From NCBI RefSeq assembly GCF_000002985.6, contig NC_003283.11:9610001-9674000 (forward strand): a stretch of DNA of 64,000 bases, in the 5' to 3' direction. A program made the position numbers and the translations under genes. The DNA comes from Caenorhabditis elegans. Its lineage: Eukaryota; Nematoda; Chromadorea; Rhabditida; Rhabditidae. Below the pieces are notes generated by a model that did no database searches, had not been told where the DNA came from, and was given only the letters and a program-made list of their open reading frames with translations. How positions within the stretch are numbered: the first letter of the stretch is position 1; every line of letters starts with the position of its first letter. This document shows positions 1 through 12,224 of this stretch, piece after piece.

Positions 1-494
1 ATGCACGGAAAGCCGTATTTATTGCTTCCTAGATCCTTCCAACCACGAAGGCTTTTCCTTTTTTTCCGGTAGATTAGAGAAAGCGTCAGGAGTGAAGAAT
101 AATGGAGAATTAGGGTAATGCGTATCAGATTCTGCAGAAAAAAGCAATTGAATAATAGACTTTGAAATTGTGTTTCAGTTGGGAAATTTCCATCGACAGT
201 ATAAATGAACACCATAATTACTATTGTAGTACAAAAACTAAAAATACCATATATTCTATTTTAGTGCTGCATCGCACTATTCCATTTTGGAAAGGTATAT
301 CTCGGTTTATTTTGAAGATATCAAAAATTACTGTTCTACAAAACTATAGAAAAAGAATTCAAAATGATTTATTCATTTGACAATTTTTAATAAAAGAAAA
401 GATAACCGAAAGTAGTCAAAGCAATGGTGTACAGAAGTAAAGAATATACGTTATTCGTTTTTTCAACTGTCCATTAATTTTCCCTAATTTGCAG
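1..494. other. Non-coding, probably dop-2 intron
   Basis: The first recognisable receptor exon begins at 495 behind a good acceptor, and it already encodes the stretch leading into transmembrane segment 3. The exons for the N-terminus and segments 1-2 must therefore lie upstream of the window or be too short to see here. I find no convincing exon in this stretch. The open frame at 162-380 has no receptor-like sequence. Confidence 0.6.
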
Positions 495-3400
495 GTCACC
501 AACGGCGACTGGTATCTAGGAAATCTAATGTGTGACATTTACATGGCATCTGATGTGTGCTGTAGCACAGCTTCTATTCTTCTTCTTGCCGTAATTTCAT
601 TCGATCGGTGAGTCGGGAGTTTCGAGTCATCTGAATAGAAAATGAACGTGTGGCTGTTATTCAACCAACCATTTTTTCTTTGTACTCATTTTTTGCATTC
701 AGAATATGACGGGGAACAGCAAAGATCGTGGGAAAAATGTTAAGAGCATAAATCTAAGTATTTTGCTAAAATAAAAATGCACAGTTTTCTACAAAAAACT
801 GAACTGTTCAATTATTTCAGATACCGTGCAGTCTCTTTACCAATTCAGTATTCAAGACAGTCACAAAATGTGAAACGGGTATGGACATTGATAGCTGTTA
901 TATGGTTGGTCAGCCTAACATTAGCCAGTCCAATGGTTTTTGGTTAGTTTCATACATATATCCTTTTAAAAAAAATCAAACTCTTCTGAATTGAAGGAGT
1001 AAACGTTCGTCCACCAGATGCTAACCCATACGAGTGTCGATTCTACAATGCTGAGTTTTCGATCCTCAGTTCTATGATCTCGTTTGTTATTCCTTGTTTT
1101 CTAGGTAAATTGAAAAGCCAAAAATGGTTTATTAAAATAGCTTCCCCGTTTCAGTACTTTTCGTCTATATTCGAATTATAATTGCTCTAAAAAAACGAGA
1201 AAAGGCAGCTAAAATGAGGAGAGAGAAGAACACAATTGCGCACGGTTTAACGTAAGATTTATTTGTTTACAATATTTGAAAATATTGAAATTACAGAATG
1301 AGGCCTGATACAGGCGAAGAGCAAGTTGACGAAGAAGCTGCAGGGCGTATTGTTGCTGGACCAGGTTAGTTTTCAAGTTTTTGTAAGATTGCATTCAGAT
1401 GAGCGCACAAAAATTGACTAGGCTTTGATACTTTTTTAAGATTCATAGAAATTTCATAGAGAAGTGAAGTGAATTTTTCTCTTGAGTCGTATAACATAAT
1501 TTATTTACTGATTTAACCTTTTTGCTTACAGTAATCTTATCGTAGCTTTTTGTGCAGCAGCGAAAACAGTTTCTGTGATTTTTCTTCTTTTCTATTAGTT
1601 TCAGATTAAAGCTTTAAATATTATATTTCAATGTCTTTCTCACGTTCTTTTTTTTTCAATTTTACTTCTCTCCTTCCACCTATTTTTTAAATTTTAGCAG
1701 TTTAGAATGAAAACTTTAACACATATGCACAATTTCCAACATTAACTACAAGACGAATTGAAAAGTTTTGAGACACACAACTTGGAAACTTATACCTTCC
1801 CCTAATATAGCTCAGTTTTGATACGATTTTCCCAAATTCCCTAGACATTTTTTAATTTCCGTTGAAAGTCGTTCATTTTTCAATCCTACATCAGCTCGAG
1901 CTAATTTAAGTTCTAGTCTTTCCTCTAAAATTATACTTTCCCTACACGTGTTTCGTCGTTTCCAGTGGTGAATGTCATGATGGCTGCTCTACCATCAATG
2001 ACTCGTCGGATGAGACAATTCGAACGACATCGTCGCGCAATTGAACTCGCAGGTGATGAAGAATGGGAGGAAGATGAGCTGGACGTTATGGATGAGTGTT
2101 GTGGGGGTGACGATGCCGGTGACGATGATGATGATTATCATGCTGATAATGGACAGGGCGTCGTTGAGGCATCGGCACCTCGTACCACTTCCATGCTCCG
2201 AAGGATCATAAACGCAGCGTCTGTCGGAACAGCAAACTCGACTGCGCAGAGTGTTGCTTCAGCGTCCGGCATGCCTGCCTTCTTCGCCCAAAATATTTCC
2301 ACCACCTCTCCGTCTTCTTCTTCGTGTGCTCGTACAACTACTACTACTTCTGCAATACCGAAGGCATCCGGTGATCTACCACTTCCTATGCTCCTGAGTA
2401 TGTCGGAATTCATATATTCACATGTACTATCAACAGCACCGTTTCCTCATTTCTGCACAGACTATTGCACAACACGCTTCTACCACTTTCACTGATTTCT
2501 TATGTTCTTTCATTTTCCAGCTTCTCACTCACTATCACCTCAAGCTTGCAGAACGTTAGTTGCATGATTCATTATAGATAAAAAATGAAATATGGATATT
2601 TATTTGGAAAATAAAAATGTTTGCAGTGAAAACTAGCACGAAAGTTAACTCAGCTTGAGCATTTGGGAATTGCGTTGAGCATGATTTATATATTGTATTC
2701 CTTGAAAATATTCAACACAGTTTGGTTTCAGATGAAAGAGAATTTGGAAATAGTTCGACACCACGATCAAGTCTTGAATCACTTTCGGAAAATGTCAACG
2801 TGATTACAAATGATTTTGTGTCGGAGAATTGCACCACATTTTCAAGGTATGCATTGAAAATTTTACGAATATTTTAAATTTCGTCTCAAATGGACACTAA
2901 ATTGCGCATCGATTGCTACTATTTTCGTAAAAATTTTGTAAAAATGTGAAAATATGCCACTAGAATGCAATTTATTCCAGAATATCTTTTTTCGAATTTT
3001 TTTCAGGGTTATTAGTACTTTTAATAACTAACTTTCTTGTGGCGACCCCTAAAAAACCACGCGCTTTTGGAAACACCATAAAATACTGCAAAATTACGGT
3101 AAAAACTACGTAGTAGCGAATTTGCAATAAATACATGAGAATAATTACACGAGAAGTGAAAGTGGTTTAGTTTTTCAACTTTTAAACCTATTTTTCACAA
3201 TAGCTGTTGAACTTTTGTTGTCTGAAAATGTATTATTTTTGACTGAAGTATAACATATGTTTCTTCCCATATTTACTGATTAATTTTTTCAGAAGATCGT
3301 CATATGCTGACGACTCCCAACCAACATCGTCTCAAACTTCATCCGGAGATGGTCGAAGTTACAGTATCAAAGGACAAAAAAGATTTAGAAATTTGTCAAG

Positions 3401-4797
3401 AAACTATTCAACAAAACATCATAGAAAAGTAGTGAAAGTGAATAGAGGCAATTCTAGAAATAATTCAAGAACAGCATCAATGTAAGTATAGAGTTTGTTT
3501 GAAAATTTAATGAAATTCTGTTTGCAGAACAAATCAATCAGATGATGCATTGATTCCTGCAATTATTCGAACAATCTCTAGAAAAAGTCCCCGTTTATTC
3601 CGAAGAGATAAGACTGATATTAAAAAACATTCGATGATATTAGCCAATCCAATAACTGAACCTCCAAAGGAATACCGACGAGTATCAATGCCAATTCATC
3701 CAACAAATTCACAAACTGAAACTGAAACTATTTCTGCATCACGAGATATTGAAAATCTTCCCACTACGACAATTAGCAGAAGTACGACGGCAAATAGTGA
3801 GAATTATAAAGAATTTTGAAGAAAATTTATTTGTTTTTCAGGCGCAGAACTACTTGGATCACCAGATGATTTTGAAAAGTTTCCAGCGTTGATTACTGAA
3901 ACAGTTTTAGAAGATGTATTAGCTGAAACAAGAGAAGGATGTTTTATGCAACCGACTGTTAGTTTTGCATTAACAGTTAGAGAAATGGAAGGAAATGCTT
4001 TGAATAATTTAAAAGGATGCAGTGTTGAATCGAGTCGACGTGTTTCGCAAGTTGATCCTCCCTTGGCCATTCAAATATTAACAAGACCCAGTTTACCACG
4101 TAAGTTTTTGAAATTCTTTTTTACATCAAAATATGTTTTTTTATTACATCAAAAAATGTTTTTTGAAACACTTCCGTACTTTGCAGATCTTGACCTCCAA
4201 CGAATGGATTCAATTGGCACTACATGCTCATCAAAAACACGTGCCGATAGCTTAAGGTCCGTCGACTCGAAAGGCTCAAAGAAAAGCAATCGAAATGGGA
4301 TTGCTGTCAAGTTGGTCAAGAGGGCTATCAAGCATGAGCATAGTTTGAAGAGGAAGGTAGGCGGATTTCACTTTATTCAGAAAGACATTCCAACTTTTTA
4401 GTGAAAAAGGGGTTTAAACACACAATTTCCAGGTCTCAAAAGCACAACGTAAAGAGAAACGAGCCACAAAGACATTGGGTGTTGTTGTTGGAGTATTTCT
4501 TGTGTGCTGGGTTCCATTCTTTGTTATTAATATTTTGAATGCAGTTTGCATTTTGCTCAATAAAGATTCGTGTCAGGTAAATGAGCTTTTCTCTTGATTC
4601 TTAATTCATATTTCTGAATTTCTCAGGTTGGCTATGATCTCTTCTTCTATTGTACGTGGATTGGTTACATGAATTCATTCATGAATCCCATTATCTATAC
4701 AATCTTCAACACGGAATTCCGTCGTGCTTTCAAATCAATTATATTCGGCCGAAATTCAACACGCCACCATTTCAGTAACAAGCAGGCGCATGTCTAA
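495..4797 (+). CDS. dop-2: D2-like dopamine receptor (GPCR), 5'-partial
   Basis: Thirteen exons can be joined in frame: 495-607, 821-942, 997-1104, 1155-1251, 1297-1364, 1966-2397, 2732-2846, 3293-3481, 3528-3796, 3842-4099, 4187-4356, 4433-4576 and 4627-4797. They give 751 residues. Visible rhodopsin-family marks are the aspartate in segment 3 (M-A-S-D-V-C-C), the D-R-Y box split across the first intron seen, serines in segment 5 (F-S-I-L-S-S), C-W-V-P-F-F in segment 6 and N-P-I-I-Y in segment 7. The third intracellular loop is very long, running from about exon 1155 to exon 4433, and contains a strongly acidic Asp/Glu run (about 2045-2150) and Ser/Arg-rich stretches. A Gi/o-coupled biogenic amine receptor is the family expectation; the D2-like dopamine call rests on overall resemblance and memory of the locus. 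AATAAA lies at 4920. Segments 1-2 are off the window. Confidence 0.88.
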
Positions 4798-6055
4798 TAT
4801 AACTTTTTTTCAATTTTCCATGGGTTTTTTGGGTGTTCGGGTCAACTGATGTTTATGATCTCTTAATTTAAAACTGAAACGATGTGCCAAAAGTTAGGAA
4901 TTTTGTCTGATATGTACAAAATAAATATTTTAATTTTTCCCATTGAAATCTACCTCCACTTAAAGAGCTTCAATCAAACAATAATTAAGACGTTAACCTG
5001 ATTAATTTGGGTTTAGTCGGAGTATAAAACCCGAATAATTTAGAGGCTACACCAATAACACACGGGTAACAAAGAGCATCGTCGCAGCTTTGAAAATAGT
5101 GGTTTTGGCCATTTTATGTCACGAAAGTTTACTACGATAGGTTGATGACATCTACATTTCAAACCCAAAGGTTGCAGCGATTTCCAGAGGTCAATACAAA
5201 AGTGCACAGCAAAATTGTAGAACCCTGATTTCTAGAGGAAAACAACAGTTCAAAAAACAAATTATTCCTATTGAAAACAATATTTCTCATAGAGAACCTC
5301 CTTGCTGAAGATCGATAGATTTTATTAAGAACAACGTCAATATGTGCAGATTTGAAAATTAATATGTAGTTGTAGAATTTTTCACATTACTTTGAAACAA
5401 GTTTTTCATATTTTGGAATAGGTGAACTTTACCAAGTCCCTTGTCAACCAAATCTAACTTTTGACAGCTTTTGCAAACAGCCCCTTCTATTCAAATAATT
5501 GATTGATAATCTGATTGTTGATCAATCTTTCTGCAAAAGAAAATCCCTCGGAAGAGTTCCGTCGCGGCAAAACTACAAGCGTAAGAGTCGGGTAATCATC
5601 AAAGATTATTGTGTATTGCGCAATCGTCCTGTGTACTTTTCTCCCATCACCACCAGTATCCAGTTCCCACGTGCGAATGAATAAGTCCATTGTTTACAGA
5701 ATGTTTCTGGGCACAAAGCAGAATAAGCATCGGAGGGAATCCATCAACTCATTCTCTTCCAAAAACTTTTTTTGCCCTTCTCTCCCACCAAGAAACCGGA
5801 ATTGTTACTCGAGTGTTTGTGTTCTTTGACGGCTCTCGTTGTGCTTTCTCTTTCTCTCTCTTTGACAGGCCAATGACTAGCCGCGTACCGGCGAGCCAAA
5901 TCACACAAAACCCACCGACTGATACAAAAAAGTTGCCAACGAGACAAGAAGCATGTGTGGCGTGGTCAGTTTGATTGCTGCTTCTAGAGAGAGCTTTCCT
6001 ATATAAACGAGAAATAGACGGCACGGCGGTTAGGTATACCTCACCACTCGATAAT
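4798..6055. other. Intergenic, dop-2 3' UTR and promoter of the Q/P-rich gene
   Basis: The region begins with the dop-2 3' UTR, with AATAAA at 4920. The last few hundred bases before 6056 are richer in C/G and CT runs and lead to a TATA box. Several overlapping open frames at 5.5-6.0 kb on both strands show no protein character and I do not call them. Confidence 0.6.
6000..6007 (+). promoter_or_regulatory. TATA box of the Q/P-rich gene
   Basis: TATATAAA lies 49 bp upstream of the start codon at 6056. It matches the TATA placement seen for every other secreted-protein gene of this cluster. Confidence 0.65.
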
Positions 6056-7539
6056 ATGCGTTATCACTTGGCACCAATTGGTCTCTTACTATGGTAGGTA
6101 TCTAGAAGATTGCGCCACGCATTCTGAACACGAAAACTAGCATTGAATGAACAATAAACATTTTCAGTTTATTTCTTGCTGACGCTCAGGTTGAGCAGCT
6201 CAATCCTGGAAGATATTATGCAAAGGCAGCTCCAGTTCTAACTCCCGATCTTCTTAGGCCTTGCTTATCCCCGCCATGCCCAATTGCTGCAAATCCTTTG
6301 GCTCCGGGACCTGTGGCACCTGCTCCTGGTCCAGCTCCAGGCCCAGCTCCAGGTCCAGCACCAGAAGAGAACCTACCAACTCCTCCACCAGAGCAATATC
6401 CTCCACAAGACTATTCTGTTCAATCTCCACCAGCTCCTCAAGGGCAACAGCCTATCTATCCAGGAGGCCAAACTCCACAAGGGTATCCAGCTCACAGACC
6501 TGTCTATCCACAACAACCATTACAAAATCCACAAGGTTATCCACAAGGATACCCCAATGCTGCTCAATCTCCTTCTCAGCCACCAGGATACCCACAACAA
6601 CAAGCCTCACAAGGCTATCCACAACCTCCGCAGGCACAACAGACTCCTCAAGGGTATCCAGGTCCTGCTCAAATCCCACAGGGCTATCCACAAAATCAGC
6701 AAGCTCCACAAATGTCACAAGGATATTCACAGGCTTCACAACAAGCTCCCCAAGGTCATCCATCTGGCCCACAGCAACCTTTAATGACTGGACAATATCC
6801 ACCATCCCAACAGAAACCACAGGGATATACACAAGGGTATCAAGATTCTGCTCAAGTTCCACAGGGATATCCCCAAAGTCAACAAGCTCCTCAGGCCCCA
6901 CAAGGATATCCACAGCAACCACCACAAGATCCTACCCAATATGCTCAGCCTCCGCAACAACAACAACCATATCCATATCCATCACAGCAACAACTTCAAT
7001 CACAGGCTTCCCAAGGATATCCTCAAAATTATCCACAGCAACAACCCATGCCATCCCAATATTCCCCACAGCAGGCTCAACAACAGTTGCCACCAAGCCA
7101 GTACCCTGAGCAAGGCCCCGGCCCAATTCAACAGCAATTCCCACAACAATATCCTCAAGGACCTGCACAACAACAAGCTCCTGGCCCACAACAATATCCA
7201 CAGGGGCTTCAAGGATCTCCGCAAGGATCACAACAGCAGCAAATGCCACCTCAACCACAGCAACAAATGCCTTCATACAATCAGCCAGAAGCCCTGCGAC
7301 AGGAGATTGACCAAATTCAGGAAGGTCCAATGCCTACACGTGGAAACCGTTTGCAGTTTGGAGATGAAGCTCAGGCAGTTTTCTCCAAGGCCGTATACAC
7401 TTCTTCTGGCGTTCCTGCACCAAGAGCTGGGAAATATCTTCAACCACCAAGAGCACCAAACGCTGAGCCAGCTGGAGCCAAGGCATTCACTTATGCCAAT
7501 TACTTCATTGGAAGTAACAAAAAGCCGTCTTCGGATTAA
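6056..7539 (+). CDS. pqn-63: Secreted Gln/Pro/Tyr-rich low-complexity protein
   Basis: Two exons, 6056-6093 and 6168-7539, give 469 residues. The start is the first ATG after the TATA box, and the split codon restores a hydrophobic leader (G-L-L-L-C-L-F-L-A-D-A-Q), a clear signal peptide. The mature start reads N-P-G-R-Y-Y-A-K-A-A-P-V-L, then come A-P-G-P repeats, then a long core of Q-G-Y-P-Q type repeats rich in Gln, Pro and Tyr. The last about 85 residues are more complex and end Y-F-I-G-S-N-K-K-P. Both ends resemble the neighbouring Ala/Pro-rich proteins, so this looks like the same family with a different core. An extracellular or cuticle-associated structural role is inference. AATAAA is at 7633. 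The symbol comes from memory of the prion-like Q/N-rich gene series at this locus and is less certain than the coding call. Confidence 0.85.
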
Positions 7540-8316
7540 GAGACCCAACTACCGTGACAAAGCTTTGACGAACCCCCGACTACGATCTGTATTATTTATC
7601 TGTAAATATTGTATTGTAAGATCATTCCATTCAATAAATATTTCAATGACATTGAACACTTGTGTACATAAGCTTGTTAAAAAGACAGGAAAATGTGTGG
7701 ATGAGTCAATCTTTGTGCATATTGTGTTACAAGTGAGGTCGGACATAAGGATAACTAGTAGACGGATTGTCGCGAAAATTAGTTGGGTCACTACTAGGAT
7801 ATGAATGCATTTATAGTGAAGAAACATTTTTTCATGGTTTCTGTTTGATATATTGTCGCTTGTTTAAATTCACCAAAGTGTGAAAGACCTATATACAAAC
7901 CTACCTACCTGTCTCCAAGGCGCCTTTCGCCGATGAATTTAACTGAAAAAAAAGAAGAAGAAGAACAATATCTTAATTTGTTGCAGTCTTAAAATTGAGC
8001 ATTTCAGGACTATCCTAATAAAATGACCTCATGAATCGAACAGAGATTTTTGACTTTATTGATCATAATATGAAAAATTTATATCCAGAAATTAACTCTT
8101 AATGAATCTGTAATCCCTTTTATCAAAATATCCGTTTTTAAAGCAAAATCTTTCACAAATCTCTTGTCAGAGATGCTTTCAATTTGGCAGCGTCTTCAAA
8201 AACTATCTGAAACTCAGATTCAATGACACATTTCATATTCAAATTATTCATTGTGCAGTTCACGGTTGCAAAATATACATAAAAGTTTTGAAAGATTTTC
8301 GTAGAAGTCACGCATC
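7540..8316. other. Intergenic between convergent genes
   Basis: This stretch holds the 3' UTRs of two convergent genes: the Q/P-rich gene, with AATAAA at 7633, and the Ala/Pro-rich gene ending at 8317. I see no further gene. Confidence 0.6.
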
Positions 8317-8986
8317 TTATGCCTTGACAGTCTTGGCCTTGTTGGATCCGATCCAGTAAGCGGCAGTTTGGAATGGAGCGTAGGCTGGAACTGCGGCTGG
8401 AACGGCTGCTGGGGCAAAAGCTGGAGCAAATGCTGGAGCGGCGGCAACTGGAAGTCCGTTGATGGAAGCAGCAGCAAGTGCTGGAGCAGCAGCAATCATT
8501 GGGGATGCGACTGGAGCTGGAGCATAAGCTGGGGCGAAGGCTGGAGCAGCGGCAACGACTGGAGCTGGTGCATATGCTGGAGCCAAAGCTGGAGCGGCAG
8601 CGACGACTGGTGCTGGAGCAAATGCTGGTGCCGCAAGTCCTGGAGCATATGCTGGAGCAGCAAGAGCTGGGGCGTAGGCTGGAGCTCCAAGAGCTGGAGC
8701 GTAAGCTGGAGCAGCAAAGGCTGGGGCAGCTGCAACTGCTGGAGCAGCGGCTCCACCGAACAACGCCTGGTAGAATGGTGAGTAAGAAGTGGATGGCCAG
8801 GCAGCCAATTGAGCGGTAGAGACAGCGAACAAAGCACAGAAGATACTAAAAAATTAAATAAGATTTATACAGTTTACAATTGAAGTATTTTTAAAATTGC
8901 TCAATAAGTCTAGATTCTGTAATTTTTAGAAAACTTAAAAAATACAAAGCTATAAAAAGAAAAGAAACTTACGCGACAGACTTCAT
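8317..8986 (-). CDS. Secreted Ala/Pro-rich protein (paralogue A)
   Basis: The minus-strand exons are 8973-8986 (14 bp: M-K-S-V plus a split codon) and 8317-8845, giving 180 residues. The first exon completes a signal peptide (M-K-S-V-A-I-F-C-A-L-F-A-V-S-T-A-Q). The mature start reads Q-L-A-A-W-P-S-T-S-Y-S-P-F-Y-Q-A-L-F-G-G, shared with the genes at 10.2 and 12.9 kb. The core is repeats of A-P-A-Y-A-P-A-L and A-P-V-V-A-A. The tail is Y-W-I-G-S-N-K-A-K-T-V-K-A. A 14-bp first exon followed by a short intron is typical of the whole group. Function is unknown; a secreted cuticle or epithelial matrix component is inferred from composition and from the collagen neighbours. Confidence 0.88.
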
Positions 8987-9040
8987 AATGAGTTGAGTGG
9001 TGATAGCAGAAAAGCTGATGAAATTCTGAGTAATTCCATC

Positions 9041-9048
9041 CTTTTATA
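9041..9048 (-). promoter_or_regulatory. TATA box of the 8317-8986 gene
   Basis: TATAAAAG reads on the minus strand 55 bp upstream of the start at 8986. Confidence 0.65.
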
Positions 9049-10168
9049 CGTTTCTGTTGAGCAAACTACGCATTGGGGCGATTACGGTATCAGTCTTCAG
9101 CTCCCCCAGCTCCCTTCATTTTTTATGTTCTCTAACGGTGAGGGAGGAGGGTAAATAGGCGAATAAAAAATTCTCATGAGCAAACTTTCTTTCCGCGCGC
9201 CCGGCGTTCTTCTTCAGCTTACCGCGAGAAAAGATCAGTTGAAGAGAAAGAAGAAGAAGAAGAGCCAGAAAGGTGTCAGTTACTTTGTCGGTAAAAATTG
9301 GAAAAAAATGACAAAGTCGACCGGTTATCCGGTCTGTTTGCATTTTACCGGTGCACTTTCACTCGGTGCGTTTTTGGTAGACGCGATGCGGAATAAAAAG
9401 TAAGACTGGATGCCGATATTGTTTATATTGCACCATTTCTGTTTGATTGGAATTCAATTGTACTGTATAGGTGTCAAGAATGACAATTGACTGCGTATTG
9501 CATGAAGAATGAGCAGGTTTCTGAAAAAAGAGTTCAAAGAATGCTCTGAACATTGTGTAGTTACAACAGATTTGGAAACGGAAAAGGAATGTAAGGAGGG
9601 GAGCAAAGATAACTTGCAAACAGAAGTACGGAAGTTTTTTTTCAATTGGAGTGAAATCAAAATCTGCAAGGTTTATTAAAATGTTTCAAGCTGTTATTTT
9701 TGAAAAAAAATTAATTACAGTTTTCACAGTCAATTTTTTCACAACGTAATCTCACAACATTTGTATTGCGAACAGTCTTTTCCGAGATGGGTACATTGTT
9801 TCCAGTCTTTGATCGCAATGAAACCAATATTTTTCCTTTTAATAGCAACATGCGAAAACTAATTAAAAATCCGATGAAATTTTGACACCTGCCTTTGACA
9901 CCTGATTTAATGTTATTCGGAAATTTTCATTTATTATGATTGTTTACTTTCAAAAAAATTATTATTATTTTGTGCTCATCATTTTTGGCAATTATGATTC
10001 TTTATTAGCAGACCAGCACACAAATCTCTTCAGTTTCCATGCTTCTCCGAAAATGATGAAAAACGATCTTCAGCGGGCGCCTTATACCAACACGCGTTCT
10101 TTTCTTTCAAAGTACGTAACCGCGCCCGACAGTGGGCATGGCTAATGGCACAAAGCATTGGCAAGGCA

Positions 10169-10176
10169 TATAAAAG
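10169..10176 (+). promoter_or_regulatory. TATA box of the 10232 gene
   Basis: TATAAAAG lies 63 bp upstream of the start codon at 10232. Confidence 0.65.
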
Positions 10177-10231
10177 AGTCTACGAGACACCGAAGTATAT
10201 TCATCAGACGATCACTACTTTTCTTCTCATC

Positions 10232-10892
10232 ATGCAAACCTTCTCGTGAGTGAAATATACAACTAAAACTGTGTTTATTATCAAACTAATAAAATGTTAT
10301 TTCAGATCTCTTCTTCTTGCTTTGGGTCTTTTCTCTGAAGCTTCTGCTCAATTGGCTGCCTGGCCATCGCAGAGTTACTCTCCATTCTACCAAGCATTGT
10401 TTGGTGGTGCTAGCACCCCAGTTCTCTCTGCTCCAGTTGCAAAAACCGCTCCATCTGCAATTCCACTCGCTGCTCCAGCTCTTCCAGTTCCAGTTGCTGC
10501 TGCGCCATTCTTCGCATCACCAGCACCAGTGCTCGCAGCTCCAGCTCCACTTTTGGCTCCACCAGCTCCAGTCTTCGCTGCCCCACGACCAGTCTTCGCT
10601 GCCCCAGCTCTTGCTCCAGTTGCTCCAATGGCCCCAGTTCTTCGTGGTCCAGCTTTCGCCTACGCTCCATCTCCAGTTCTTGCTCCAGTTGGAGTCGCCC
10701 CAGTTGCCCCAGCTCCAGTCTTCGCTGCTCCAGCTTTTGCACCAGTTGCTCCAGTTCTTGCTGCCCCAAGATTTGTCCCGGCTTACGCTCCATTCGCCCG
10801 TGCTGCTATGTTCATCGGATCCAACAAGGCCAAGACGTACGTTTAAAAAATATAGATTTATGAGACTTCAACTTTGAAATTTCAGCGCATAA
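10232..10892 (+). CDS. Secreted Ala/Pro-rich protein (paralogue B1)
   Basis: The exons are 10232-10245, 10306-10836 and a 7-bp last exon 10886-10892, giving 183 residues. The signal peptide is M-Q-T-F-S-S-L-L-L-A-L-G-L-F-S-E-A-S-A, followed by Q-L-A-A-W-P-S-Q-S-Y-S-P-F-Y-Q-A-L-F-G-G. The core is A-P-V-F-A-A-P and A-P-V-L-A-A-P repeats, and the tail is F-I-G-S-N-K-A-K-T-A. Reading through the last donor would end the protein at 10846 as K-T-Y-V. I prefer the spliced form because the inverted copy at 12225-12886 keeps the same donor, acceptor and tiny final exon. Only about ten residues differ between the two copies. Function is unknown; an extracellular structural role is inferred. Confidence 0.88.
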
Positions 10893-12224
10893 GAAGGCGC
10901 TTCTTGCTCAAGAAGTCTTCAACGACAAATTATCATTTTTGTATATATCGATCACTTTTATATCTTTTCATTTTTTACCAACAATGATTATCTATTTATT
11001 ATTCGACTCGTCTAATAAATTATGGATACTTTTTTCATTTATTGTTTTGAATCGACAAGAGTATTAAAATTATGTCGAATGGATAATAGATCAACTAATA
11101 TTTTAACTCAAAAGTTTACAATTTCGAAGAAGCGGTAGGTATCCTTCATAAATAAAACTAGTACAACACATTCGACTTTCGACATTAAAAATAAATCGGA
11201 GATTCGTCTGTTTTCCAGGTGTCCTGGTGATTCCAGGTGACACATGCACCTACGCCTGAAGATGTGCCTGTCTACTATTAAAGTCACAACTAGAAGAAAG
11301 ATTGACTCATATACTGAACGGTGACAGTTAAAAATATTTTCTTGGAAGTTTCCGAATGATTGAAATTCAGATCGTTGACAAGCCTTACAGTTTTTAGCTG
11401 TTCAATGCTTTAGTTTGTGTTTCAGAACCATGAAAGCTCAAGATTAAACGAAATCAAGAAAACCCCAAGTTAAATGAAGTTGAAACGGTTTTCTTTGTTT
11501 TTAATCAACATTCATTTTTTAACGATGTGTTCGGTCAAATAGTCAGACAATTTTTTCAAGTAATTTTTTTCAAACGTACAAATGTGTCCTTCTCTTTGTT
11601 TATTAATGTTTACCCTGGGTTTAGAGCAAACAATGCAAACAATTGACCGTCTACACAAGATCATGCTAAACACACGTGGACGACAAAAAGCTGATGATTG
11701 ACGCTACTTTTCATGTTTCTAGCCGGATATGAGTAGGAACAATGAGATTATTATATATTAGTGGAATACCAATATTGTGATTGAACAAAGGAAATTTGGT
11801 CGGAGCAGATCTTCCTCACAGTTATAGCTTTTTTTAAGACTGTGTAGGTTGGAATTTAAATTCAAAAACGCCGACAAGACCTAAATTTCCTAAAAACAAT
11901 TATTGGAAAACTGTAAGCCATATGAAAGATCTAAAAATAGGTTCCTCTCACACTTCGTTTTTCAGCCAAATTTTTTCGTACTTCTTGGAAGTTTTTCGCT
12001 CTGTCCTTTTTATTCTTACTAATGTGGTTTGGTACTACAGCTTAAGACAATAAGACAATACCCCACAAGCGACACTCGCCCTGTAAGTTTTCAAGAAACA
12101 ATTTAAATGTGCATAATTTATTATACGGAGGGAATAATAAATAGTACAGGCAAGTTTTCGAATTATACAGAAATGATGACGTCGTTGGATGACTTCTTGA
12201 ACAAGAAGTGGAAGCAAACCTTCT
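10893..12224. other. Spacer between inverted duplicate genes
   Basis: This AT-rich 1.3-kb loop separates the two inverted Ala/Pro-rich copies and contains their convergent 3' UTRs. No further gene is seen. Confidence 0.55.

Larger units (their letters stand above)
8987..10231. other. Shared divergent promoter region
   Basis: This 1.2-kb spacer lies between two divergently transcribed Ala/Pro-rich genes, with a TATA box near each end (9041 minus, 10169 plus). It contains GC-rich patches, for example around 9195 and 10070-10150, in an otherwise AT-rich background. No gene is seen. Confidence 0.55.

Noticed and set aside
162-380. 72-codon open frame at the window start
   Set aside because: It lies in what should be a dop-2 intron, is AT-driven and has no receptor features.
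10837-10846. Read-through end of the 10232 gene without the last intron
   Set aside because: The inverted partner keeps the same donor, acceptor and 7-bp exon, and the spliced end matches the family tail better.
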